From: Dysosmobacter segnis
GTDB taxonomy: Bacteria; Bacillota; Clostridia; Oscillospirales; Oscillospiraceae
Direction of reading: 5' to 3'
Assembly: GCF_014297285.1 (NCBI RefSeq)
Contig: NZ_JACOQI010000029.1
Location: 1-23,941 of the forward strand
Length of the DNA: 23,941 nt
Of the stretch, positions 16,511 through 23,867 are shown in pieces. The translations under genes and the position numbers were made by a program. The notes beneath the pieces are model-generated. The model worked only from the letters and a program-made list of their open reading frames with translations. It ran no database searches and was not told the origin of the DNA. Every line of letters begins with the position of its first letter. Positions within the stretch are counted from its first letter, which is position 1.

Positions 16511-17059
16511 TCAAACCTCCTTTCCGGCAAACCGTATGTCGCTTTTGATTTCATTTCCCCATACGTCCCAACCAGGGGTATGCTGCCTTGCAAACAGTTC
16601 AATACGCGGTAGGTCGCCCATAAGGGCAAGTATCTTTTCCCGCGTTATATCCGGCTTTTTGCTGTGCTGCTCAACAGGGGAAATAATAAATTGATGTACC
16701 TTGTTTGATTGTCGCTTCGGGTGTCCTTTGGTAGCAAGCAAGCAGATTTCCGCATTTCCTCGCGTCCAAAAGCCCAAGCCATAAAACCAAGTGGGCGATT
16801 TCCGATTTTGCTTTAACCATACAAAGGCAACGGATTTATAGGTAAATCCCCAAGCCTTGATTAACTGCAACGCTTCTTTAAGCTGCGGGAACGTCGCCCA
16901 TAGGAATAAAATACAGTCCTTATCCGCAATTTCTTTGACGGGTAAAGCGCAAAGTTCCTCAATACTCATAGTGGGATAGTGCTTTTCCGCTGCGCCCTGT
17001 ACCTTGCTTCTCGCGTATCTCCAAGGGGGATCGGCGTAAATGATTTTGTATTTCTTCAT
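16511..17059 (-). CDS. MT-A70 family adenine-N6 methyltransferase
   Basis: A 182-residue SAM-dependent methyltransferase with catalytic DPPW at residues 10-13, followed by the family pattern (YPTMSIEELCALP, LFLWAT, FVWLKQNR, FGLGFWTRGN-like GLGFWTRGNAE, IELFAR and WDVWGNE at the end). It would methylate adenine N6 in DNA (or RNA for eukaryotic relatives). No nuclease partner is present. The start at 17059 is chosen because AAGGGGG is 5 bases upstream; an upstream extension to 17176 overlaps the VirB6 gene and has no family likeness. It is the second solitary methylase in this operon, placed between the VirB6-like and PrgI genes. Confidence 0.9.
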   Translation of the reverse strand: MKKYKIIYADPPWRYARSKVQGAAEKHYPTMSIEELCALPVKEIADKDCILFLWATFPQLKEALQLIKAWGFTYKSVAFVWLKQNRKSPTWFYGLGFWTRGNAEICLLATKGHPKRQSNKVHQFIISPVEQHSKKPDITREKILALMGDLPRIELFARQHTPGWDVWGNEIKSDIRFAGKEV

Positions 17060-17069
17060 CTGCACCCCC

Positions 17070-17933
17070 TTAATGCGCGCTGAATACGGATTTTGCAAGG
17101 CTTCCCGTTTTGAAAAGCGTAAAACACAAGAGGACGGTATAGCCCATGCAAGACCAGATCGCGCCGGATATGTCATCGGTTGCTGCGATTGTCTGTATCA
17201 AAACCGCATAAATACCGACGCACACAAGAATTAGAAAAGCCTGAAAACCGAGGGCAAGCAAGGATTTTAAGTAGTTCTGTCCCATGCCGCCCCATTCACG
17301 ATTTACCATTGTCGCAACGGGGATAGGGGCGATACTCGTTACAAGGTATATTTCAATCATGCGCCCGTACACCACCAGCATGATACAGATAGACAACGCT
17401 TTCATGGTAAGCCCCACAAAGAGTGATTGAAACCATAGCCCCAAAAGCCCGCCGACGCTCATAGCGTCCAGCTTTGCTTCTATATCGGTGATAACGGTTG
17501 CAATATCTATGCTTGTGTCGGATATGATAACGCCCGCGCTGTCGTTGACGACGCTCTGTGTAATGTCAAATACGCCCATGACGATGTTCCAAGTATTTGT
17601 TACCAGCAGCACCGCAACAAAGGTTTTGAAAATCCACTTGAAGAAAATCCAAGTGTCGAGATCGTGCAGATTGTTTTTCTCAATTACAAGCTGGATTAGT
17701 TCGTAGCACATGACAAAGGTAATGATAACGCCCGCAATCGGCACAATGACGTTTTCCGATAGGCTGCGTATCATATTGAATATGCCCGCGTTCCACCCGG
17801 CGGGGGTTGTGCCGACTTGCGTTGCGATTTCTCCAACCTCTGTATTTACGCTGTCGAACAGCCCGGAGAGATTAGAGAGTATTCCGTCTGTCAAAATGCC
17901 GCGAAACCAATCTTCAATCATCTGCCATATCAA
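17070..17933 (-). CDS. VirB6/TrbL-like channel membrane protein
   Basis: A 287-residue polytopic protein with about six hydrophobic stretches (roughly 61-83, 97-122, 163-190, 193-210, 225-249 and 258-277). The segment EIYLVTSIAPIPVAT at 194-208 and the GQNYLKSLLALGFQAF run are typical of VirB6/TrbL-like proteins of Gram-positive conjugation systems. It should form the inner-membrane part of the DNA channel, together with VirB4 and PrgI. The start is TTG at 17933 with GGAGG 9 bases upstream and no better ATG. A strong hairpin (17952-17984) separates it from Maff2. Confidence 0.85.
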   Translation of the reverse strand: MIWQMIEDWFRGILTDGILSNLSGLFDSVNTEVGEIATQVGTTPAGWNAGIFNMIRSLSENVIVPIAGVIITFVMCYELIQLVIEKNNLHDLDTWIFFKWIFKTFVAVLLVTNTWNIVMGVFDITQSVVNDSAGVIISDTSIDIATVITDIEAKLDAMSVGGLLGLWFQSLFVGLTMKALSICIMLVVYGRMIEIYLVTSIAPIPVATMVNREWGGMGQNYLKSLLALGFQAFLILVCVGIYAVLIQTIAATDDISGAIWSCMGYTVLLCFTLFKTGSLAKSVFSAH

Positions 17934-17951
17934 AAGCTAATCCCTCCTTTC

Positions 17952-17984
17952 CCGCGCCCTCCCGCGTGAAGCGGGAGAGCGCGG
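17952..17984 (-). promoter_or_regulatory. Intercistronic 14-bp hairpin between Maff2 and the VirB6-like gene
   Basis: Fourteen-bp arms (17952-17965 and 17971-17984) with a 5-base loop. The only imperfect position is a G-U pair in the minus-strand RNA but a C/A mismatch on the plus strand, so the structure fits leftward mRNA. No T run follows; the VirB6-like RBS begins just downstream. It looks like a processing or stability element, not a terminator. Confidence 0.6.
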
Positions 17985-18006
17985 CGGGTAGTGTTAGTTT
18001 GTGGCA

Positions 18007-18222
18007 TTATCCAAACAGGCCGGAGAGCAGCGGGACAAGGGTAAGGCCGATAAGGGCAACGCCGCCGCCCGCCATCAACTGTTTCATGCCCTGCGACTTC
18101 GCGCCGGGGTTATCGTTGCCGTACCCCTCCATGAGGTTAATGCCGCCCCAAATGCCAAGTCCTGCGCCAAGCGCGATTACCAAAGTCTGCAATACGTCAA
18201 CTGCGCTGTTGAAAAAATCCAT
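18007..18222 (-). CDS. Maff2-family small membrane protein
   Basis: A 71-residue protein, nearly all hydrophobic: helices at about 10-30 and 47-69 joined by a polar loop with NDNPGAKSQG. It matches the Maff2 family found between VirD4 and VirB6-like genes in Clostridial conjugative elements. Its size and two-helix plan resemble VirB2/TrbC pilin-like subunits, so it may be the most abundant channel component; this role is inferred. GAGG lies 5 bases before the ATG. The hairpin after it would allow higher Maff2 expression than of the genes downstream. Confidence 0.85.
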   Translation of the reverse strand: MDFFNSAVDVLQTLVIALGAGLGIWGGINLMEGYGNDNPGAKSQGMKQLMAGGGVALIGLTLVPLLSGLFG

Positions 18223-18270
18223 ATAAACCTCGCTTTCTGCCGCTAAAACGGCTCAAAAAATGTTGTTGGA

Positions 18271-18301
18271 AATAAAAATGCCGCCGTTTTTATTCGGCGG
18301 C
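18271..18301 (-). terminator. Hairpin with T-rich tail overlapping the virD4 stop
   Basis: Seven-bp GC-only arms (18280-18286 and 18295-18301) flank a loop that contains the virD4 TAA stop (18290-18292). On the minus strand ATTTTTATT follows. It may stop or weaken transcription between virD4 and Maff2. A 4-bp GCCG/CGGC hairpin also sits at about 18239-18252. The gap 18223-18289 shows no clear promoter. Confidence 0.55.
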
Positions 18302-19786
18302 TGCGTCCTCGTCGGACAAATCTATTTCGTATATGTCAAAGGGTTCGTCGGGCTTTACGATTGCCGGACGGGTGGACATATACCGTTCAACGTCAAAAGC
18401 GTTTTTCTTGTCGAAGTCGGAAAGGTATTTGTAGTTCGGGTGCTGCGTTATATCGTACTTATCGCTGAAAAAGGGGCGCACGCCGCGCAACTGCAAAATA
18501 CATTTTCCTCCGTCCATAACTGCGATTTCGTCCTGTGTCATCAACTCCTTTCCCAATTTCTGATAATTGAGGCCATGAGAAACCTGCGTGCCGCGATTTT
18601 CGGAAGTGTTGAAACTGTCGATTGTTTCACGTCCCAAGTTCTCCGAAATATCCTTTGCATTTTTCCCGCGCCCTCCCAAAAACAAGGTGCTGTCGGCATT
18701 GTCAAGTATGATTTCTGCCGCGTCCTTGTAAATGGCTTTTAGCTGGCTCTGCGATTGCAGAATGATAGAAGCCGAGATTTCCCGGCTGCGGATTGTGGCA
18801 ATCAATTTTTCAAACTGCGGGATTTGTCCAATGTTTGCAAACTCGTCTAACAGGCAGCGAACATGAACCGGCAGCTTGCCGCCGTATTCGTCGTCGGCCT
18901 TGTCGCACAAGAGATTAAATAACTGCGATTGCAGCATAGCGATAACAAAATTAAACGTGCTGTCCGTATCGCTCATAATCAAAAACAAAGCTGTTTTTCT
19001 GTCGCCTAACGTGTCAAGTTCTAATTCGTCGTAGGACATAAGATCGCGCAATTCCTTTATATCAAAAGGAGCGAGCCTCGCACCGCAAGAAATGAGGATT
19101 GATTTTGCGGTTTTGCCCGCCGCCAATTTATATTTTCGGTACTGCTTCACCGCGAAATGGTCGGGGTCGCGTTCTTCCAAGTCGGCAAACAGCAAATCGA
19201 CGGGGCTTTGATATTCCTCGTCGTCCTCGCGGGCTTCGCTGGCGTTGATAAGTTCCAACAGGGTAATAAAGTTCATTTCCTCGGCGGGGGCTTCGTACCA
19301 GATGTAGCCCACCAACGCGCAATACAAAAGCCGTTCTGCCTTTACCCAAAAATCCTCCGCGCTTTTTTCTCCCTCACCTTTGGTATTCGCTATCAACGTA
19401 TTTACCAGCTTCAAAATATCTTTCTCGCTGCGGATATACACAAAGGGGTTGTAGTGCATAGATTTTTTGAAGTTAATCGTATTCAGTACCTTAATGCGGT
19501 AGCCCGCCCGTTGCAGCAGCTTCCCGCACTCAATCAAAACCGTACCTTTCGGGTCGGTTAAGACGTAAGAGGAATGAAGCTGCATTAGATTAGGTTTGAC
19601 AAAAAATCTTGTTTTTCCGCTGCCGCTGCCGCCGATCACGACGACGTTCTTATTTCTCGCGTACTTCGGCTGCTTCGGGCGGCTGTTCATGGTAAGCCGT
19701 TCCGTCTGCGTCAAAATGATGTTGTTTTGGAAATCCGGGTCTATGTAGGGCTTTATATCTTCGGCGTTTCCCCATGAAGCGTTTTG
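18290..19786 (-). pseudogene. virD4: VirD4/TraG-type coupling protein, 5'-truncated (CD1115-like)
   Basis: The T4SS coupling ATPase links the relaxase-DNA complex to the channel. The cytoplasmic part is intact: from the first usable TTG (19714) Walker A is GGSGSGKT at 28-35, and CLLDEFANIG marks Walker B. Family-like sequence extends further upstream in the same frame (SWGNAEDIKPYIDPDF, coding 19777-19730) up to a TGA at 19787-19789. The usual N-terminal ~100 residues with membrane helices are missing and are not found upstream in this window. No RBS stands before the TTG at 19714; an ATG 8 codons later is another option. Either it is a relic or it makes a soluble ATPase. The break coincides with the edge of the MOBQ element. 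Confidence 0.8.
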
Positions 19787-19823
19787 TCAAGTGCTTTTCG
19801 CAATTTATTGACGCAAAACAGGA
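19784..19823. other. Presumed junction between the conjugative element and the MOBQ element
   Basis: Homology to VirD4 ends at about 19780-19786. Beyond it come an imperfect inverted pair (GTTTTG-TCAA and TTGA-CG-CAAAAC, about 19781-19819), then the terminator of the primase gene. This is where the second element seems to begin. No target duplication can be shown because the other junction lies outside the window. Confidence 0.45.
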
Positions 19824-19831
19824 TTTTTTCA

Positions 19832-19862
19832 AGAGAAAAGCCCCATGCGGTCAACATGGGGC
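19832..19862 (-). terminator. Terminator of the MOBQ operon
   Basis: Eight-bp perfect arms (19840-19847 and 19855-19862) with a 7-base loop; on the minus strand TTTTCTCTT follows. It lies about 60 bases after the primase-helicase stop and would end the DUF3847-mob-primase transcript before the broken virD4. Confidence 0.7.
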
Positions 19863-19883
19863 GAGTTGATAAAGTGAAAGTGC

Positions 19884-19922
19884 GAAAGTGCAAGGTGCAA
19901 AGGCTCTGCGTTTTGCACTTTC
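19884..19922 (-). repeat. 10-bp inverted repeat at the primase-helicase stop
   Basis: GAAAGTGCAA (19884-19893) pairs perfectly with TTGCACTTTC (19913-19922). Partial direct copies of GAAAGTGC lie beside it at about 19876-19891. The right arm overlaps the stop codon at 19921-19923. It could be a 3' stabilising hairpin or part of a recombination end of the element. Confidence 0.5.
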
Positions 19923-21804
19923 ATTTTGCAGTTTCGGGCGGCTGCTTCTTCTTGATGAAGTTGTACCATTGACTTCCAACGCGCCTTGCGCCCAATATGC
20001 CGCCCATGCTGCGCTTGGCATTTTGTACCGTTCTTTCGGATATTCCGGCTTCGGCTGCCGCCTTGACAATATCCTCGCTTGCCATTTCCTTACCGTCTGC
20101 AAGTAAATCGAGTATCAACCTTTCCGCTTGCTCGGTCTTGGTTTCGGTGTTGCCGCCTGTGCCGGACAGCAGTTCATCAGCGGTAATGTCATATTCGCCT
20201 ATCCATGAAAAGCCGCTTTCCGCGCCCAACGAAAACGCCATAGGCTTACCCTCCGGTGCAAGGGAAGATTTGTCGTGAATGATAACGCGCACATTCGGCT
20301 CTCGTTTCACGCGCCCTATGAGCAGCACACTACGAGCGGCGGCTCGGAAGTCGATAGAGCCTAATCCCCGGTATGCGCTCTGACCTCCGGCAGCTTTGTT
20401 CAAGTGCCCGATAAGCACAACGGCACACCCGGTACGCTCTGCAACTTCGGCAAGGCGGCGAAAGATAGGGCGTATTTCGTTTGCCTTGTTCATATCCGTT
20501 TTTTCGCCTACATACGCCTGTATGGGGTCAAGGATTATAAGACGCGCCCCGGTCTGCCGGATTGCCCTTTCTATGCGTTCATCGGATAAGGACAATTCCT
20601 GTTTGCCCTCGTCAATGACAAGTACCCGGTCAAGGTCTGCGTCCGCTTCCATAAGGCGCGGCTTGACGGTATCGCCCAAACCGTCCTCTGCGGTCTGATA
20701 GATAACATTAAAAGGCTCATGCTCTGCCATAGCCGGAAAGGGCTTGCGGTTGGTACAGGCGGCGCAAAGGCGCAGGGCAAGGGTGGTTTTTCCCTCGCCG
20801 GGGTTGCCCTGTACGATTGTTACCTTTCCAAAAGGGATATACGGCTCCCATAGCCATTCAACGGTCTGTGTGTCAACCTCGCTCATGCGGATAATTTCAA
20901 CGGTTTCTTCCTGTTGCGGCTCACGCAAGCCATAGACAGCTTCGCGCAGATATTTTCCGTCTGTAATTTCCTCTTTACGCTGTAAAACCTCGTTCCAGTC
21001 TTTGAACAACGGTACAAGGCGATTGACGGTGTAGCCTTGGGGGATAATGCTGTTAAGGCGGCTGCAAGCGTCTGTCCCGGCTTTGTCGCTGTCAAGGCAG
21101 AGATAGACGGTCTTGATATTCGGACGGTCAGAGAGAAAACGCAGCAGGGCTTTTTCACTCACGCCGCCCAATGACAGATAGCTTTGTTTCTGCCATTCCT
21201 TTTTGAACAGGCAGAGGAAAGATAACAGGTCAATGGGGGCTTCAAAGACAAAAAGCCTTTCGCCCTCGCCCCGGTAGCAGAAGTTAAAAGTCTTGTCGCT
21301 GCCTTTCACATCAAGCCGGAAGCTGCCCACCGTTCCCCGTTGGTGGGCATATCTCGGTATGCCGCTTTCATCTCTGCCGACAAATACGGCGTTATGGTGG
21401 GCGGCTTCCTCGTAGAGATCGCCGCAGGAAAAGAAAAAGCCCGACACATCTTCATCAATGCGCCGGGCGGCTGTAAGGTAGTTCCTCGCTGTTTGGTTGT
21501 CGGGGCTTTTGGGTGGTAGTCTGAATTGCAGATAGACGGGTGGGGGTGCTTCGCCCCGTTCGCCTATCAGCATTTCAACGGCTTCAAGAAAACTTTTGCC
21601 GTAAAACTCCATGACAAAATCAATCGGACCGCCGCCTTTGCTCTGGCTGTGCCGATACCATCTGTTTTCTCTGACCGTCAAGCTGTCGTGCCGTTTCCAA
21701 CGGTACTCCTGTCCGGCGCGTTCAAGCTGTTCGCCCTGGGCTTGCAGGAATGATACAAGGTCGGTCTGATTTGCCCGGTCAATCTGTTCTTTGGTGTAGG
21801 TCAT
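19921..21804 (-). CDS. Primase-helicase-like protein: DUF3991/toprim plus RecA-like ATPase
   Basis: A 627-residue two-part replication protein. The N-terminal ~300 residues resemble DUF3991 and toprim domains: Glu188 in FVFEAPIDLLS, Asp238/Asp240 in CLDSDKAG and KDWNE at 268-272 fit a toprim primase site. Residues about 325-540 form a RecA-like hexameric-helicase/RepA ATPase with Walker A GNPGEGKTT at 333-341 and Walker B LIILD ending at Asp426. Residues about 560-615 may be a winged helix. It probably primes and unwinds the element's DNA for replication or second-strand synthesis after mobilization. The ATG overlaps the relaxase stop as ATGA. In MOBQ plasmids such as RSF1010, primase and helicase are also linked to the relaxase operon. 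Confidence 0.85.
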   Translation of the reverse strand: MTYTKEQIDRANQTDLVSFLQAQGEQLERAGQEYRWKRHDSLTVRENRWYRHSQSKGGGPIDFVMEFYGKSFLEAVEMLIGERGEAPPPVYLQFRLPPKSPDNQTARNYLTAARRIDEDVSGFFFSCGDLYEEAAHHNAVFVGRDESGIPRYAHQRGTVGSFRLDVKGSDKTFNFCYRGEGERLFVFEAPIDLLSFLCLFKKEWQKQSYLSLGGVSEKALLRFLSDRPNIKTVYLCLDSDKAGTDACSRLNSIIPQGYTVNRLVPLFKDWNEVLQRKEEITDGKYLREAVYGLREPQQEETVEIIRMSEVDTQTVEWLWEPYIPFGKVTIVQGNPGEGKTTLALRLCAACTNRKPFPAMAEHEPFNVIYQTAEDGLGDTVKPRLMEADADLDRVLVIDEGKQELSLSDERIERAIRQTGARLIILDPIQAYVGEKTDMNKANEIRPIFRRLAEVAERTGCAVVLIGHLNKAAGGQSAYRGLGSIDFRAAARSVLLIGRVKREPNVRVIIHDKSSLAPEGKPMAFSLGAESGFSWIGEYDITADELLSGTGGNTETKTEQAERLILDLLADGKEMASEDIVKAAAEAGISERTVQNAKRSMGGILGARRVGSQWYNFIKKKQPPETAK

Positions 21805-23315
21805 AGGGAAATATCCTCCTTTTTGCGTCTTGGTGTTTGGTGTGTCTGTTCCTGTGTGCGCTGCTCGGCTTGCTCTACAATATCAATGCACTTTCGGATT
21901 TGCTGTAACTCCTTAACCTCGCTGCGCTTTGTTTTCAGTTCTTCATATTCGCCTGTGGATTGGGCTTTCAGTTCGTCAAATTCTTTCTGCCACTCGGACA
22001 CCTTGAAAGACTTTGTACCCTCCGGCAGATTTGCGTGCAGGAAACGGTTGGCGGCGTTCCAGATAATGAGGTCGCTTTCGTGGGCTTGCTCAAATTTTTC
22101 TCTCTTTTTGCCCCATCCGTTTTTCAGCGTTTTCAGTTCATCGTGAATGGGCTTCAAGCGGTTGTAGTTGCTGCCATGCTCGATAAACTTTTCCAATGTC
22201 CTCATGCGCTTCTGCTTGGCAACAACGCTTGTATTCAGCCGCTTTGCTTCTTCATCAACAGAGGAAAGGGCAGCGTCCAAATCTTCAAGGGTAGCAATGC
22301 CCTTGCTTTGCAGATAGACAATCGCCTTGCTGATTTTTTGCAATTCCCCGGCAGTATGCTGTTGCTGCCAGCCCTGTGAATACTTCCGGCTTTTCTCTCG
22401 TTCAATGCTCAAATACCTTGTAAGCAGCGTGGCAATATCGGGAGAGTGCGGGGCAGCTTGCAGTTGCTTCTTAGCGGCGAAAACCTCCGCAAGCCATTCT
22501 TTCAAGCTGTCGATATAGCCCCGGATTTCCCGCATAAGTCGGTTGGTCTTTTGTATCATGCGGTTGATTTCTCCCTTGTCGGTGGCTATGCCTTTCTTCT
22601 CCATTTGGGAAGCTGCAACACCCATGTGGACGGTGGGGAGTTCCTCAATACCACGCTCTGCATGGCTGCGGTGGTCGATACGCTCCGCGCTGCCGCTTCG
22701 CTCTAAATAGTCGTTGGCAAGGTCAGCCCACGCCTTGCGCCATAGGTCGGCGTTCTCCTGCCTGTTCCAGTCCATAAGGTCAACCTTGCGCGTCTTGTAT
22801 CTGCCGCTTGGCAGCTTTACGCGCTCCCCATTTTCGTCAAGGACATATTCCTTTTTTGACTTCGCCGCCCATGTGCCTTTTTCATCAAGGGGGCGCATAG
22901 TCAAAAGGATATGAGCGTGTGGGTTGCCGTTGCCTGTGTCGTGGATATTGAAGTCGGCGCACATTCCTTTGGAAACAAATTGAGAGGAACAGTATTCCCG
23001 GACAAGGCGGGTCTGTTCCTCTCTTGAAAGTTCAACAGGTAGGGCGATTTCGATTTCCCTCGCAAGCTGTGAGTTATTCGATTTTTCGATTTGCTCCACG
23101 CTGTTCCATAGAATAGAACGGTCAGAGAAAGAGGGTGGGGCATGGGGCGGCAGCATGATTTCAGAATGAACAACGCCGCCTTTTCTTGTATAGTCGTGGG
23201 TCAGTCCGTCCCACTCGTTTGTCAGCTTCTCTCCGGCGCGGTAGGCTGCTGCGGCTACGGCAGATTTGCCCTTTCCCCGGCTGACAATCTTAATGCTGCA
23301 ATGGTAGATTGCGAT
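21801..23315 (-). CDS. mobA: MobA/MobL relaxase (MOBQ family)
   Basis: About 504 residues. The N-terminus AIYHCSIKIVSRGKGKSAV and following AAAYRAGE (Tyr25, probable nicking residue) are typical of MobA/MobL. Motif III is HDTGNGNPHAH with His125, His133 and His135. The catalytic part spans about 1-220; the rest is charged and coiled-coil rich. It would nick the oriT at about 23547. The start is odd: homologs begin with Met before AIYHC, and an ideal RBS (GGAGGTGAT) stands 7 bases before that codon, but the codon here is ATC (23313-23315). An in-frame TTG seven codons upstream (TTG ACC GTA) is the alternative, with only a weak RBS. The gene is coupled to the primase-helicase downstream. Confidence 0.88.
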   Translation of the reverse strand: MAIYHCSIKIVSRGKGKSAVAAAAYRAGEKLTNEWDGLTHDYTRKGGVVHSEIMLPPHAPPSFSDRSILWNSVEQIEKSNNSQLAREIEIALPVELSREEQTRLVREYCSSQFVSKGMCADFNIHDTGNGNPHAHILLTMRPLDEKGTWAAKSKKEYVLDENGERVKLPSGRYKTRKVDLMDWNRQENADLWRKAWADLANDYLERSGSAERIDHRSHAERGIEELPTVHMGVAASQMEKKGIATDKGEINRMIQKTNRLMREIRGYIDSLKEWLAEVFAAKKQLQAAPHSPDIATLLTRYLSIEREKSRKYSQGWQQQHTAGELQKISKAIVYLQSKGIATLEDLDAALSSVDEEAKRLNTSVVAKQKRMRTLEKFIEHGSNYNRLKPIHDELKTLKNGWGKKREKFEQAHESDLIIWNAANRFLHANLPEGTKSFKVSEWQKEFDELKAQSTGEYEELKTKRSEVKELQQIRKCIDIVEQAEQRTQEQTHQTPRRKKEDISL

Positions 23316-23407
23316 AGTATCACCTCCCGATACGGTCAACAAAACCCCATGAAAGTGAATAGCTTGCAAAGCAAGGTGTTCGCTTTCGTGGGGTACACAA
23401 AAGGGTA

Positions 23408-23501
23408 GACAGCGCAAGCTGTCGCAGGGAAAGTGTAGGTTTCCCTGTCGCGGCGCAAGCCGCCAATCTCTGCACAAGGCAATAATGCCCGGTGCGGAGA
23501 T
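23408..23501. other. Run of four hairpins between mobA and the oriT nick region
   Basis: Hairpin 1: 23408-23413/23418-23423. Hairpin 2: 23425-23432/23440-23447. Hairpin 3: 23450-23454/23459-23463. Hairpin 4: 23466-23475/23492-23501 with one wobble and an inner GGC/GCC. Stems 1-3 are perfect and nearly touch. Hairpins 1 and 3 have GCAA tetraloops on the plus strand. They lie in a 214-base gene-free interval (23316-23529) next to oriT. Confidence 0.65.
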
Positions 23502-23516
23502 AAAGCCCTCGGCAGA

Positions 23517-23551
23517 GCGCACACGCCCGTTAGGGTGTATAAGTGCGCCCT
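23517..23551 (+). other. oriT: oriT nick region of the MOBQ element
   Basis: TAAGTGCGCCCT at 23540-23551 matches the nick core known for RSF1010/R1162-like and Gram-positive MOBQ plasmids. Directly 5' is a 6-bp hairpin (ACGCCC 23523-23528, GTTA loop, GGGTGT 23533-23538, one G-T pair), the usual partner of the nick site. By analogy the cut would be between 23547 and 23548, with rightward DNA entering first and the mob genes last. It overlaps the last codons of the DUF3847 gene. Confidence 0.85.
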
Positions 23552-23817
23552 TGTGTGCAAGGGTAATTCTTCGGTGTCGCTTCTCCGGCTCGTTTTCTCA
23601 AAAACTCCTGCGCTTTGTCGCTGAAAACCGCGGTGTAGAGGAAGTCGCGGGCTTCCTGTTCTGACATATCAATGAGTGCCGGGACAAGGCTTTCAAGGTA
23701 GCCGCCCCGCGAACAAAGACGGTGGTTGCGCTCCTTGCGCTTCTCAATGGCAAGTTTGCGGTCAAGCATTTTGTTCCTGTTCTCATACTGCCGGATTTTC
23801 TTCTGTGTCAGTTCCAT
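23530..23817 (-). CDS. DUF3847 family protein
   Basis: A 95-residue protein starting MELTQKKIRQYENRNKMLDR. The first half is a highly charged coiled coil; the central RKERNHRLCSRGGYLES is the DUF3847 signature. The family is found next to MobA/MobL genes in Firmicute mobilizable elements, and may act as a MobC-like accessory at oriT; that is inference. The ATG at 23817 is chosen by family start, but no Shine-Dalgarno sequence precedes it; the longer frame from a TTG at 23925 runs through the divergent promoter region and looks unnatural. The 3' end of the gene contains the oriT nick core. Confidence 0.75.
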   Translation of the reverse strand: MELTQKKIRQYENRNKMLDRKLAIEKRKERNHRLCSRGGYLESLVPALIDMSEQEARDFLYTAVFSDKAQEFLRKRAGEATPKNYPCTQGRTYTP

Positions 23818-23867
23818 TTCGGGATAAGGTAAAATAAGTTGCGCAAATTGAAAATCGCATAAAAGAA

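Noticed and set aside
16510..16629. PrgI extended upstream to 16629
   Set aside because: The extension overlaps the MT-A70 gene; the family starts at MAYVTVPKD and a good RBS stands before the ATG at 16509.
19790..19835. Promoter reading into the truncated virD4
   Set aside because: A TTGAAA with 17-base spacing to AATAAA can be drawn on the minus strand, but the -10 is poor and no RBS follows before a usable start.
23316..23522. Longer N-terminus of the MOBQ relaxase
   Set aside because: Most of the extra frame translates the hairpin region and does not resemble relaxases. Only the last few codons (from a TTG near 23336) remain a real alternative.
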